Source of the DNA: Trichoplax adhaerens
Lineage: Eukaryota > Placozoa > Uniplacotomia > Trichoplacea > Trichoplacidae
DNA: 64,000 bases
NCBI RefSeq assembly: GCF_000150275.1
Contig: NW_002060970.1
Coordinates: forward strand, 102,791-166,790
Direction: 5' to 3'
Positions 21,589 to 33,964 of this stretch are shown here, one piece after another (positions within the stretch are counted from its first letter, which is position 1; each line of letters starts with the position of its first letter). The notes below the pieces were generated by a model. It had not been told where the DNA came from. It did no database searches and saw nothing but the letters and a program-made list of their open reading frames with translations. The translations under genes and the position numbers were made by a program.

Positions 21589-24500
21589 TCAAATGTCAGT
21601 AGATTCACCAAACACGCTATCTCTGGGATCAGTTAACTGAGTAGCTTTTAAAATGCAATCGAACCATCTAAATATAACAAAAGCGAAGCAATACAGTCTT
21701 TTACTTAGAGTATTCCATGCTAGCAAATTAATATATTTGCATACCAATTTTTATGTATGAAATATTGTATATCACTTACTCATTGAATTTATCTGCTGGT
21801 GGTCGAATGAACATCAGTTGATTAGCATTATGGTTAGGCGATACAGGTGCATCAGCGCTGGACTGATTGAAGTGGCTTAATTCAATGATATTATCCGTAG
21901 AAGTACTGTCATCTTCCTAAAATTATTTTCCGAAACAAATGAGACATTTTTATTCAAGTTACTAACTAATAATCTAAATAATCTTTATGTGCGTACAATA
22001 TTTGATAATGTAAATGTTAGACAATTTGCAACAAATTCTTAACCTTTGCTATAGTTTTCTTCGAAATTGTCCAACCTACTAAGACAACTTCTTTTGCTGC
22101 TTTTTTATCCTAATTTAATAAATATTGTATATTTAAGTATACACCCAGTTGCAACAAAATAACCTCATCTTCATATATGTTATCTTGCAACAGATAAATT
22201 TTCTCAATGAAGCCGCTAAACTAATTTAGTTTTTTTTTAATTGGAAATATCTACGAAGTGTTTGGTTTTATGTTATCTCGTGTTAAGCATCAAACCAACA
22301 ATGCTACACAATTAACGGCGTTATGTACTACGGATGGAAGTGACTTTACTAATATCAAAATCAAATTTAATTATTTTGTTAATAAATCACAAATATGCTA
22401 AGTCTCAAAATTTAATGACCATTAATAAATTATCCGCAAACGTATAGTACCATAGTTACTTATCAAGCATCAGATTACCAAAATATTACAAGGCAGCTGA
22501 GGATAATCATTCATTAATTATAATTTTCAGCGAAATTATAGCTATTGTAGCATTACTGAAGAAATCTATTTAGAAACGTATAGATTGGCCTACAACTTGT
22601 ATAGCAAGAAGATTATACTCTGCAAAGGATTAACATAGAATATTTCTATTTCGTCAATAGTGATCATACCTCGACAGCATCATAAATGTATAGAACATTT
22701 TCATTTCCTCGAACAATGCAGAATTTTCTCTTCCAATTTTTAAAGTCTCCTTTATTAGAGACATCCACGGGATCCTTTAGAGAATAGGCATTACCAGTCT
22801 CCTAAAAGTTATCATGATATATTTATATTTGATCAGGCAAAAATTTTCGAAAATTAATATACATGTTGCCCGTTTTAGCCTGTTTTAACCGCAATTATTA
22901 CTATTTATTGTACGTAATCTACTCATAATCATGTAAAAAGCTACTAAATAATACCATTTATAGCATAGAAATGCTACCTCTTTCAGGAAAGAACAACGAT
23001 CCTTTCTACGACGAATCTTTGTTCCAGTTTTCGAACTATGCTTACGAAATCTTGTCACTACTTCGTCTCGCCTTTCATATTGGTACTCCAGAATTGGATA
23101 ATGATCTGTAGGACGGTTGTTTATTCTTTCCGTGAGACCGGACAATAAAATTTCGTAGCATGCGTCGCATACGCGATCAGCTTTATAGTCTTTGTATTCC
23201 AGTGGGGCCTTATTATTAGAACATTCACCACATACAACCTAAAGAAGAAAAGATATAAAGTAAGCAAATTGAATTAACGGCTTCATTCCCAGGATTTATT
23301 TATGATCTACTCTGATTATAATTAATCGCACCTTGCCACATCCCCTACAATGATGTCTTCTAAAAAATGTCGTAAACATCTTATCGCATATTTGGCATCT
23401 AGTAACGTGGTCATCGGCTATCATTAATGGAGCTTGTTTTCCGATAATAAAGGTCTATTTTCAAAAGCGAAAGCTAACTTAATTCTGATGTATAATTGAC
23501 TTCTTTAATTCTATTACCTATCTATATTAGTTTAATCATTGTATAGTAACTTAGTGTTGTGACTGTAGAATAATAGCTATGTTTAGTATGATATGCGGTA
23601 GTGTCTTTTCTATATTTATCTCATGATATATTTAGTAGCCCATAATTATGAACTGTAAGGATAGATTCTATACTAGAGTACAGATGATTATATACAGTAA
23701 GATGTTGAGCTCCTATTAAGATAAGAGGAAGAAATAGAATTGTACAGTAAATCATATGTTAGGATATACTTAGTTCATTGTACTTTGAGTGGTAGGAATA
23801 ATGTCTGCGAAAATACTGTAACCATTTCTATATTGAATTAACGATGGTTCGCCGTAAAATATTGTTATTAATAAGCTGAATATGTGTAAAATATAGTAGC
23901 ATGCTGCTATACTGATTGTATCTGTGAAGGCTACGGAGAGTATAAAACCAGGAGACATTAGATTATCTGATTGTTCTTTCTAGAAGTCTTTTAGTAGTTG
24001 TATTCGGCTAGAGTAGAGCTGCGTGTAGCTAGTCTTTGTATTAGATCTGATGAAGTTCTAATTTTCTACAACTTTGGAATTTTCGTGACCGGATTTTATC
24101 ACAATCATTATTCATATACTAGAGTCCAAGCCAATAGTAAGTGATAAAATAACATTCTAACGACCCATCTATGACATTATGCGTAATCTAATGGACAACT
24201 GATCGAGATTGTTTTCGCAATCTGGTGATTAAAATAGCTGCGTAAACCAGAATTGAAGATATACTAGTCTATTTTATAACAGCAACGATAACAATCAAAG
24301 AATACAGTATTGTAGTTACTAGTCAGAAAAAATTAAAATTTAGATACTAGTAGAAGAACATCGGAAGAACTATAAAAATTACTGGTGCCAAACCTTAGGC
24401 ATGGCCACGTTTTCTCCAAATGTTGCTAGTCGATTACGTTCTTCCTCTGCAGCTGTCTGTAATTCCTAAATTGGAATAAATTTTACTTGCTTAACGATAC

Positions 24501-27500
24501 GAATATCGAAATAACTGTACATGTAAATTAGACTTACTTTAACCCATTCATCGCGCTCTTCGATTGATCTAAAATTATTACGGTGTAACTAAAAGATAAG
24601 TAACATGGTTGCAACATAGGTATACCTACTGTAAAATGTAGGTAATTTTCTGGTACGATTATCTTAAACTTAAATGTTATTCAAGTCTACAATGCACTTA
24701 CTTTGCTTTAAGAATAAATTGTCTCTTTTTATGGTTAATTTGAAATGCAAATGATTCACCATATAAATTTTGATCAGTTGGTATGGTGATCTGAAGGGTA
24801 AAAATCGTCTATTTAAGCTATTTGATCCAAAAAGTCGTAAGTGGCAGAAAACTTACAAGTTAAAAAGTATCTACCAATCTTAGTTACAAGTAGAACTATC
24901 AGTTACTTTGATACTGATATAAAGATCACTGATATAGCACTTTTGAAGCAAAAGAACTGTATGATAGAGTATCAAGTCTATCAGGCAGACTCTGTAAGTG
25001 TACAGCACAGCCATAAAATAAGTTAGCTAAAAAATACGCCAAATTTTTTGAGTAGTACAACTAAATATATTACAATGGATGTCACATAGTACAATATTTC
25101 TCTTAAAGAAATAAAATTATTAAATACAACTAACATAAAATAAAAAGTATTTAAGTAGTGCTACGGAAAGCGTTGAAATAGATGAAGCCAGAAATTGAAT
25201 TTTGTAGATTTTTATATAATACTAACTTGCATATTTTTTAAATCAAATTCGTCTTTATACCGAAATGAATGGGTTACAGCTTCTGGCTCAGTATAGAGCA
25301 AGATGTCACTAAACTAAATAATGAAGCCATTGTATATTTTTATAAAAGCGATTTTAAATCGATGAATTTGCAATAGAAATTGTACGTTCTTACTTACTAG
25401 GAAAAACATTCTTATTTGAACAACCTTTCTGCAAACTTTTCCAAGTAGTCCTTCTTTAATAAATATCTATCATACCCAATTATTTTAGAAAAGTTAAGGC
25501 TCTTTTACTACAATAGTTGTTAAAGATTAACACTATCTCAAAGAAGGAAAAGATTTTAAGTAACTTGGATGGTAACTAGACTACTCAACTTACTCTGTGT
25601 GGGACAACTAAATTATAGTCCTTTCTAATTCTTAATCGTTCCTGTACCCTGAGAATTTTTTTTAAATTATCCTAGCAATATAATTATATATTATTATCAA
25701 CAATCAAATCTATTCTGGTGCACCAAGCACTTTATAAGATATAAATTAAGCCTAATTTTTGGCATTAATTGATATTAAACGCTGTTTCATATCATGATAA
25801 ATTAAAAGATTAATTAGTATGCCTCTTACCCCTATTTTCATATTTTCATTAATTTTATTAGCAGCGTCAATTATCGACGCTAGCGCACCTGCATTAAGTT
25901 TCAAATCAGACTCATTAGACTTCCTCTGATAATTAATAATTCATAATATACAACTACCATGACATACATGATGCAAAACAAATTTCATATAGTGAACACT
26001 AATACTTACTTTGTGCATCTGGTAACTCTTCTGAATCCGCTGGTAAATTTTTTAAATAATCTATATACCAAAAATCGCAGTAAGAACAATTATAGCTATT
26101 TATATAAATAGTATCACAAGGTAACGCCAGTTCGATAGTAATATATTATACTCCGTGTTTATAAGTAACGCCATCTGACGATCTGCTATAACGCGGTAAA
26201 TAGCAGCATAAAAAACTATTTGTATAGGTAATGACCGTTACCTTCCATCAATAGTCTATATCGAGGTATACGTTGGATAGGTTTCAGCATATAAGATGAA
26301 ATGGTTAAATTCTTGCAACGTGATGTCTGCCATCGGAAAATTATTGTAAGTTTGATGTTAGTTGCATTAAATGCATTGCGTAGCAATTCAATATACCTGG
26401 AAAACCTGCACAGCTGTAGCAAATTCTGGATGTATTTTCATCGTTTCTTGCAGTAAAGTATTCGTTTTTTCGTAATCGGATACATAAGTTGTGTAAGTCT
26501 GAGATAGATAATATTGAAAATCATTCATTATGACAGCCTAAAACTGTATAATGGCCTTATTTGAGTACAATAGCTATCGTGCCTTGAAGAAAGGAGCAAA
26601 AGTTTTCATTATGTCAGAAATCCGAGGACATTCATCCCTATAGGAAGAGAATAATTTCAAATACTAAATTCAGTGGAATGCGAAAAAGCAATTAGCTTCT
26701 TACATAGTATGATGTTTGTAGACATTAACTAAATCGATATTACCAATTCGAAAGTCGTTCCTGAAGGTCTTTTAATAAACCTTCATTTAGGCCACAGATT
26801 TGATTTATAGAGGAGAACAAATCTGATTCTGAAACAAATTCTTTATCAAGGTTTATCTTTCTGATCACTTTTCTAAAATCCTATAAGAAAGATAGCACCA
26901 AATGCGATATTTTATCGCATTAACATGATTCTGCATTACTTTGTTATCGAATACAATTAATGACTGTATAATTATCTTGTCTCTTCACCTCATCAATTAA
27001 TTTAAGTCCTTCAACATATCTGAAATTCGACAAATATTATGTTTTAATTATTTACCAGTAAATGTATCAAATTATACATCAATTATAAGTTAGTCAAATC
27101 CATAAAACATTGAGAATTATCAGTCGGTCTCGCTTACGCATTTTCGGTTTGATAAAGCTCATGAGCGATTTTGTATATTTTAGGTCGATTGTATTGATGT
27201 TGCTGTGAATAAATGAGCAAAGTAGACTCGTTAAATCATGAACAAAATCAATTCCATATATTGATGATTTAAATACAAATCAGCAACAGTGGAATGTGAT
27301 TATTTCTAACTAGAAGTTCCAAGCAGACTCACATCGTTCTCTTCGCGTGAACCACCGATCTCGTCATCCGATGATTCGTCTGTAATCAAATTAAGCGATT
27401 TTATTAACTGAAATTTATTATTACATGTTTTAATAAGAATTCCAATCTTTTCTATCACTTTTAAGCAGGTACACAATGCAGTACTTGTATTGTGTAAATT

Positions 27501-28405
27501 TTAAAATCGCAATTGATAACATCTCCCTCCATTATTTTTCAAGTGCCATAATAAATATTTTTATCACTGCAGTATCATGTACCAAATTATTATTTAAAAT
27601 CAGGTAATATTATTTGCAACATTTGAATTAATTACCTACTTCATCCTTCTATATATATGAGTAATTTTGAAAGTTTTACCTGATGCAGCACAGGAATTAG
27701 GAATACTAAAAGTCTCATCTAGTATAACAGCAGGGTGATTGCTACCGCCATTATCGTTAGATATCGTCGACTGTCGGGAATCTACACTCTCTTCAGAAAT
27801 TGGTGATTCGCTGTAGCAATATAGCAAGCAATGTATGGTACAGATAAAAGAAAGTAATCATGATTAATCTATCCATTTCTGGAAAGTGTATTATAAGTCC
27901 ATGGTTGTAGATACGATAGGAAAACAGTGGCACTTCAAATTCGTGACAGATAATAATATTATGAAATTGCCCGTATTCAATACCAACTAAAATGAATTTC
28001 TATTTGTACTTTGCAATTTGTGTATCCATATATTACAAGTGTGTATGAAGGTGGTCAACTACTATTTGTATTAAATTCAATTTAATACATGTTACGATAT
28101 TTTAGTTTACTAGAAACATCAGATTTATTGATGGTATTGCGTAGAGAAGCTCCAGATAGAAGTACAATTTGAAACTATCTGGTTTTTATATTTCAAGCGC
28201 ATATTAGCGGCAATGATTTCACCTGTTAACCACAATAGTCTCATATAGAATTACGTGATTTAATGAAAACTTACGTTGATGTATTTGATGAAACCATATT
28301 ATCATCACCAGTAGGATTGTCTCCATTTTGGGGAGTAGCACTTGCAGGACTAGATATAATTCTTCTGGAAAAGTTTCTTACTGAAGTGCTAAATTTAGAT
28401 ATCAT
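21589..28405 (-). CDS. FGD-type Rho GEF (DH-PH-FYVE-PH)
   Basis: Exons 5'->3' on minus: 28405-28275, 27810-27680, 27379-27333, 27202-27138, 27019-26989, 26880-26744, 26637-26583, 26498-26397, 26326-26242, 26060-26010, 25888-25830, 25466-25398, 25313-25227, 24790-24702, 24568-24538, 24465-24394, 23454-23332, 23238-22978, 22801-22670, 22109-22044, 21916-21780, 21667-21589. Total 2040 bases, 679 residues, in frame. After a Ser-rich start (MISKFSTSVRNFSRRI) and an acidic linker comes the DH domain (HELYQTENAYVEGL; YMLKPIQRIPRYRLLMED). PH1 starts FIKEGLLGKV and ends in ERDEWVK. The FYVE zinc finger has RRHHCRGCGK and DRVCDACY; its WxxD motif reads MIAD. PH2 has FKNWKRKFCIVRG and a final helix EWFDCILKA. 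The family exchanges GDP on Cdc42/Rho at phosphoinositide membranes; this protein is short, lacking the long Pro-rich N-terminus of vertebrate FGD1. One intron (26582) appears to have a GC donor. The last exon was chosen because it restores the PH2 Trp. Confidence 0.9.
23510..24170 (-). repeat. Dispersed repeat G, copy 1, with 62-codon ORF (in FGD intron)
   Basis: It sits in the intron between the exons ending at 24394 and starting at 23454 of the FGD-type gene, on the same strand. It aligns with 43400-44000 over ~600 bases (CGCAGCTCTACTCTAGCCGAATAC; CTCAACATCTTACTGTATATA). The ORF 23958-23770 (MSPGFILSVAF...QSTMN) matches the 62-codon ORF in copy 2. Edges are approximate; the element class is unknown. 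Confidence 0.65.
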
Positions 28406-30770
28406 GTTCTAGTTGTACCTGCAAACGTAAGGGAAATACGAGAATTTGAAAGAATTATTGAATTGTTCATAGTAGTGATTCTGCGGCTTGTTTATCAATA
28501 CATTTGTCAATTACATTCTAGGCGTGAACCATTAATGTAGGATATCATTATGATAAAAGTTTTCGTCTCCTTCATATTGTATTAAGTTTATCGGTAAATT
28601 ATTTATTTGAAATCATAACCGACGTAGGTGTAGTGAATTGATTATACTACATCTAGATCACGCAGAGAGCTAGATGTACGAATATTCCACTAGTGATTCT
28701 TAGTCAATAGCATTGCATAGTTTTACATTGTGACTTTCTTTCAGTATAGTCTATTAAACTACTGGTATTTAGAAAGCATCTATCACGATAATATAGTCTG
28801 TGGCTAAGCAATCAATTCAATTGGTAATCAAGCAATAGCATAAGTTAATTTCATTTCTTTGCAATCCTATCCGTATTGCACACTGAAACAGCTATCTTTA
28901 AAGGTTATGATACGATAGCCGCTGCTGATCACTGAACTAGAGTCGTCAATATTACTGATGGCCTTTACTTGAAGATTCACCTTTGCATAGCGGAAGTGGT
29001 AGAAAAGACAGTTGCTACGCTATAAGATACGCAAATCGAAAATAGTGCTATCTGTATAATTACAGTGACGTAGTTAGAGAATAATGGTCATGGATCAGCA
29101 GTAAATCGCCCTGATTACATTGCTATCATAGAAGGCTTAGTCATTTCCTTTGAAAACTTTAATAAGTGCCTCCATTCCTTCTTTCTGAATTATTTTTTTC
29201 CACCTTGCCCATAAAATCGGTAATTCGACGCTAATAATATGAGGAAACTTTGTTCTCATTTTAAACGCATTCGTTCTTGGGATAAGCAAGAGGGAGGGTA
29301 GCAAAAATAAAATCAACAGGTAACATTATTCATTGCATCAAAGCTACGATAGAATAGCGGCAGTCGACTTTGATTTAAATAGCTAGTGGGCGGCTTTAAT
29401 GAGTTAAGTCATTATTAAATCGAAGTAAGCTACAGTTTAGCAGCCGCAAAGAGCAACAACATTGCGTTCTTTAATTGACAAATAACAGTATGATTTTATA
29501 TAAAGACATCAAATAAAATGATGAAGGATAACTGTTAATCCTAGTTTACTATAATGATACACGTAGGCTGATATGTAATCTGAGCATTAGCAATACAATT
29601 AATCTATAATTTAGGGGATATTTCATTTCGGCAATCTTATTTCATAGGAAAAGAGTATCTCATTGTCAAGGCTTTAGTTATATATATTTAACTTCTAATA
29701 TAGGATAATGTGAATTTGAATTATTTCCATTTTGTATACATACAAGTATATACAAATTATTATTGCTGTTGCGCCGTTGGCGATATAGTCTACAGTATAG
29801 GAATCGAAGTCCAGGTTGGGGTTTAAAAGCTTTTAATGAACAGGGAAACCATTCTAATTGAGTGAAGTTAGGACGTTAATTTGAGAAGTTTATAAATGAA
29901 GATGCCACATTCATTAATGTACTCTTGAATGGTTACGATCATCACTTTAAATCTATCTGTAATTGCAATTCATTGCTGGTTATATCGTAAATTACTTTTC
30001 AAACAAGAATTCTAATTCAATTTTGCTCTATCTCCTTCATGATGACAAAATCACGACGTATACATGAATTGAATTCACCCACTATGGCATTCTCATACCA
30101 ATTTAAAGAACTGAAAAAAAGAAATAATCTTGATCAATTTCGTATCACTAAATCGTCATCCCAACTCTGTACCTTTACTTTTCCCTATTTGTCTAACCAA
30201 TCGACATTAAGGTTAATTAATAATAGCTCGATCTGACAGAATATTGTATATTCATGGAGTAGCGTAGGCGAATGATTAAAAATTCAAAAGGGGATTCAAT
30301 GTACCCCCCCCCCCCCCCTCTCCCTAAAAGCGCCTAGTCAAAAAATCCATTCAACTATTTTAACTACCGTAACGATACAAGTCGCCCTAGTGAGCAAAGG
30401 TGACGGTCGATTCTTCTCCAAAGCAGCATTTATTGGATTGGTCAAGGAACGTAATAAATAAAAAAAAAAATAATTAACATGATTTGCCATGATTGTATAA
30501 AAATCAAGTAACACCTGTTGATAATAGACTTGGTCGCCGCGTCTATACTATAACATGAACAGGAAGAGAAATGATGATCATCTTATCTGATGGTTTATTA
30601 CTACAATATCTAAGCCAAGCTCGTGTAGGCGTATATATTAGCGATGTTCCTTCTCTATTTCCACTCTCTTCTCATCGCTATCGTTATCACCTTTGGCTGT
30701 ATTATGCGCAAAAGTGATCTTATTTTTAGATAACGATGGAGATAACTACATTTTATCAATCAAGTACTTT
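28406..30770. other. Intergenic, no gene recognised
   Basis: 5' flank of the FGD-type gene and the far upstream part of the ABITRAM region. ORF 30039-30236 (plus) has no recognisable motif. A run of 15 C occurs at 30304-30318. Confidence 0.4.
30304..30318 (+). repeat. Poly-C tract (15 C)
   Basis: An uninterrupted C run followed by CTCTCCC, striking in AT-rich DNA. It could form a G-rich structure on the other strand, or its length could be a sequencing artefact. Confidence 0.85.
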
Positions 30771-31401
30771 CTATCGTACAGTACCGTACTGTACCCAGCC
30801 TCCACCCATAAGTGTCATCAATCAGGCTATATCGATATTTAGAATCATCATTATCCTCTATTCTACAGTATAATCACGGTTATTCCATGTTGGCCGTAGA
30901 AAATTTGCGTCAATTTCTATGTACCAATGATAAACTGAAAGCAGCGAGAAAAAAAAAAAAAATTGTAATCGCTATTCCTTGGAAATGAAGCAACCGTTTA
31001 CGCTAGACTGTACTGTACTGTACGTCCATGGAAATCAATATTGCAATACTAAACGTCGATTCGATTGCCATGACGGCTCGCTAACGTCCACTTACCAGAA
31101 AGGCGAAGGTTGAACAGTTCGCAATTTTGATGTAGTCGTTGAAATCAAAGCTTTCCTCAAGACGTACAAATTATTTTACTCTGCTGAATGATTTTCTACT
31201 TCAACGAATCCCAAACGGACAGTCTATACCAATAGCATCGCTGTATCTTTTCTCTCTTTCGATAGTCTTGTTCTGCAGGCGGCTAATTGCAACGACTAGT
31301 AATAATATACATTACATATATAGATTGTTATATGACAATATATTAATGAATGATTGATTCTAATTTACCACGATCGTACATTACATATCTTCATTTCACA
31401 A

Positions 31402-31423
31402 TGACGTCAAAGTTCATTTGCAT
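31402..31423 (+). promoter_or_regulatory. CRE palindrome plus octamer, copy 1
   Basis: TGACGTCA at 31402-31409 followed by ATTTGCAT at 31416-31423. These are the consensus CREB/ATF site and the POU octamer. They lie inside a block (CAATGACGTCAAAGTTCATT) that is duplicated 211 bases downstream. Regulatory function is inferred from motif and position. Confidence 0.5.
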
Positions 31424-31612
31424 AATGTATACTCATTGTACAGTACACTGAGTACGTTACAATACTTTGCACTCAGTGTCTGCTCTTTACTGTACTGTAC
31501 TGTACACTGTACACTGTACTGTTCACATACAGTACAGTACAGTACGGTACTGTACAGTCAACTCATTCGCACATTTTAAGTTACAGTACCGTACAGTACT
31601 TCATTTTCACAA

Positions 31613-31634
31613 TGACGTCAAAGTTCATTTGCAT
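31613..31634 (+). promoter_or_regulatory. CRE palindrome plus octamer, copy 2
   Basis: TGACGTCA at 31613-31620 and ATTTGCAT at 31627-31634, with the same spacing as copy 1, about 310 bases before the ABITRAM start codon. Sequence between and around the two sites is identical in both copies while the flanking pentanucleotide arrays differ in length. Confidence 0.5.
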
Positions 31635-31941
31635 ACTGTACCGTACAGTACAGTACAGTACAGTACAATACTTCGCACTCAGTGTCTGGTCACTACTGTA
31701 CACTGTACACTGTACACTTGTAAAATACTGTACAATACTTCGCACTCAGTACCTGGTCACTACTGTACACTGTACACTGTACGGTACACTGACAATACAG
31801 TACTGTACAGTATTTGGGAAACTACACTACAGTACACTGTACTGTAGTGTACAACACGATGTATCGTAGCACGACTGCAGGCTTGCAAACTGAAAATAGT
31901 CAACGGACTGGCGTTGTCAATCGGGCGTCAAGGTGGCCAAG

Positions 31942-33565
31942 ATGCAAAGATACCTCCAATTTGTGGATCGCTATTTTACTCCCTTGTATCAATTAAGTAA
32001 GTCATAATCACGCTTCTATTCAGCTGTCTTGACGTGCACGAGTATCATGGAATGCTCATGAATGATATGAAAATAAAATGAAAAATCACTGCAAAGTGAC
32101 ATCTTTCGTACTGTATCATGCAATACTGTCATGGCTGACCTTGCAATGGATGCCTATTGCGATCATTGTCAACGTTCAATGTGTGTAGTCTTAGTAGTAA
32201 GTCAATGCTGTAAGCTTGCCCAATAATTTGCAACGCAATAGGGTCATGTTGCACTTGAAATTCATTTCTTTCGTCGTCATTGTATACTATATGGTCAATT
32301 AGTGCAGGCCAAGATTCTTGACTTGCTTAGTTTATGATGGAGGAACTACGGTTAGATGGCATGATATATGAATAAATGGATTCCAATAGGATAACCCGAT
32401 CAACTCCGCACACTATTCTGCTAATTTTATAGCATTTGTTAGACTTGCACCATATCTCTCAATGTCTTATTCATTGGATAGAAATGCCTTCTTTTTGGAC
32501 TGCTTGTAGAACAGTACAGTATCACCAAAGGCAATACATTCCTATCCTTATTCATTATTGTTATTATATTATATTAATTACAATTATAGATGTAAAAGGC
32601 AAAGCCTTAGAAGATCACCTAATTTTACAGCATAGCAATAGGTATGTTCAGTATCCAAGATGGTTATAAATAGACCATGCACAACATACCAGGATATGTA
32701 TAAATTCAGCACTGTATCTACAAATATTCCATGCTTGGATAGAAAGTAAGGCAATGCCTATTTTATTTCTATATTCTTCAAGAATATGTATCGTTGCTGT
32801 TGCTCCATCGCATGCCATGTTTCAATGCCGCAGAAAGATTACCAATGTCGATTTTCAAGTGACATCAAAACTGAATCGTTTAGATAATAAAGTATCAGGA
32901 AAGAGAAAACGTTAGTCAGTTGTCAATTCCTCTTGACAATCCGTACCAATTGATTTGATTTCCATACATATCAATTTCTACGGTCTTTATAGCCTTATTC
33001 TCGAGCATGGAATATGCCCGTATTGCAATACATTAATACCATCATGTGCTATCAAATTTGAATATTATCTTACAGGTGGAGCTCAAATGGTCAATGAAAC
33101 TTCTCCTCTGTGTCACATTACTTGTGATGATGGAAGCAAGTATACTATTAGTAGGTAAAACACGTATTGCATAATGCTTGTAGAGCGATTACAGGACATT
33201 TTAAATACAAACAAGAATTCATCTTCGGATAACGATTTCTTTATTATCATTTTATAGTTGCGTCAAAGGCAAACTTATTGAAATTAATGAATTATTAATA
33301 GAAAATCCAGATCTACTTGCAGAAAAGGTTCGATAACCAGCATTGATACTCATAGCCATTCATAATGGTGATTAAAATCAGGCTAAAATATTAACCTAAT
33401 GTTGGCTTTTCTCTCTATCATTAGCCATGTACTGAAGGCTTCATCGCTGTAATCTTGCCTCGTAAAGTCAATCGCGACAAAAATGGTGATGACCCTATAC
33501 TAGGTGATGGCTTTCTTAGTAAAGAAAGTTATTGTAAAGCCATTGCTGATAGAGTGTCTGACTGA
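31942..33565 (+). CDS. ABITRAM: ABITRAM (FAM206A/Simiate) homologue
   Basis: Six exons: 31942-31996, 32590-32641, 32783-32910, 33076-33154, 33258-33327, 33425-33565. They sum to 525 bases, 174 residues, phases agreeing. Landmarks in order: VDRYFTPLYQL near the start, NVKGKALEDHLILQHSNR, ICIVAVAPSH, KVSGKRKRGAQ, APLC-like SPLCHITCDDG, SCVKGKLIEINE, ENPDLLAEKPCTEGFIAVILP. These follow the ABITRAM family layout along the full length, and the length matches the usual ~180 residues. In vertebrates the protein is described as an actin-binding, nuclear-speckle-associated factor in neurons; its fold is related to the glycine cleavage H/biotinyl-lipoyl type. Role here is inferred from the family. The gene is compact and complete, with its start just after a large pentanucleotide-repeat promoter region. 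Confidence 0.9.
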
Positions 33566-33964
33566 AATATTTCAAATGTCAATTCGCCATTTTTAATTGC
33601 ATACACCTAAAGTCAAATGATTCGTATCGATTTCATTGACTTATTGTAAATACTGTACGTGTCGGATTTCGTTCCATAAAGATATTAGATGCTGTAAAAA
33701 AAACTGCGGTGAAACTGATTTTTTAGCGACGTTATAAACGTTTATTTAAAAAACGTAGCCTACATTGAAGCTAAATAGTAATGACAGTATCAGCTACTAA
33801 TGCCTAAATTCTGATGAATCCATAAGCATTCAAGAAATAAATTGTGATATTACCCTTCAATGGAGGTTTTCCAATTGAGTTCGTTATTAATTATAATCAT
33901 CATCACGTTTCCACTATCCTCAACATAGTTAATGAAATATGCATGCACTTTAGACAGAAATAAA
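33566..33964. other. Short intergenic between convergent genes
   Basis: 3' ends of ABITRAM (plus) and the LOG-family gene (minus) are about 400 bases apart. Nothing else is recognised here. Confidence 0.5.

Larger units (their letters stand above)
30775..31860. repeat. TACTG/CAGTA pentanucleotide arrays upstream of ABITRAM
   Basis: Blocks near 30776-30795, 31008-31023, 31440-31560, 31583-31600, 31636-31672, 31695-31720 and 31760-31857 are built from TACTG and CAGTA runs, with GTACACTG variants. They are the same motif as at 16165-16670. The last block ends about 85 bases before the ABITRAM start codon. A unit CGCACTCAGTRYCTGGTCAC followed by TACTGTACACTG recurs near 31673 and 31741, with a related copy at 31469. 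The two longest frames here (31467-31847 and 31612-31869) are repeat translations. Confidence 0.8.

Noticed and set aside
21776-21781. TAA stop as the end of the FGD-type protein
   Set aside because: It would remove the conserved Trp helix of PH2; a strong GTAAGT donor overlaps it and the exon 21667-21589 restores the helix.
25889-25925. Extension of a DH exon to an acceptor at 25926
   Set aside because: It gives a frame clash and about ten extra residues; the acceptor after TTAATGCAG (exon start 25888) fits phase and family alignment.
31467-31869. Overlapping plus ORFs of 126 and 85 codons rich in Tyr, Thr, Val, Cys
   Set aside because: They are translations of TACTG/CAGTA arrays, open in several frames at once.
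32436-32669. 77-codon ORF as a long ABITRAM exon
   Set aside because: Only its last part (32590-32641) matches the family; the earlier part is an intron, shown by the LYQL-NVKGK junction and correct phases.
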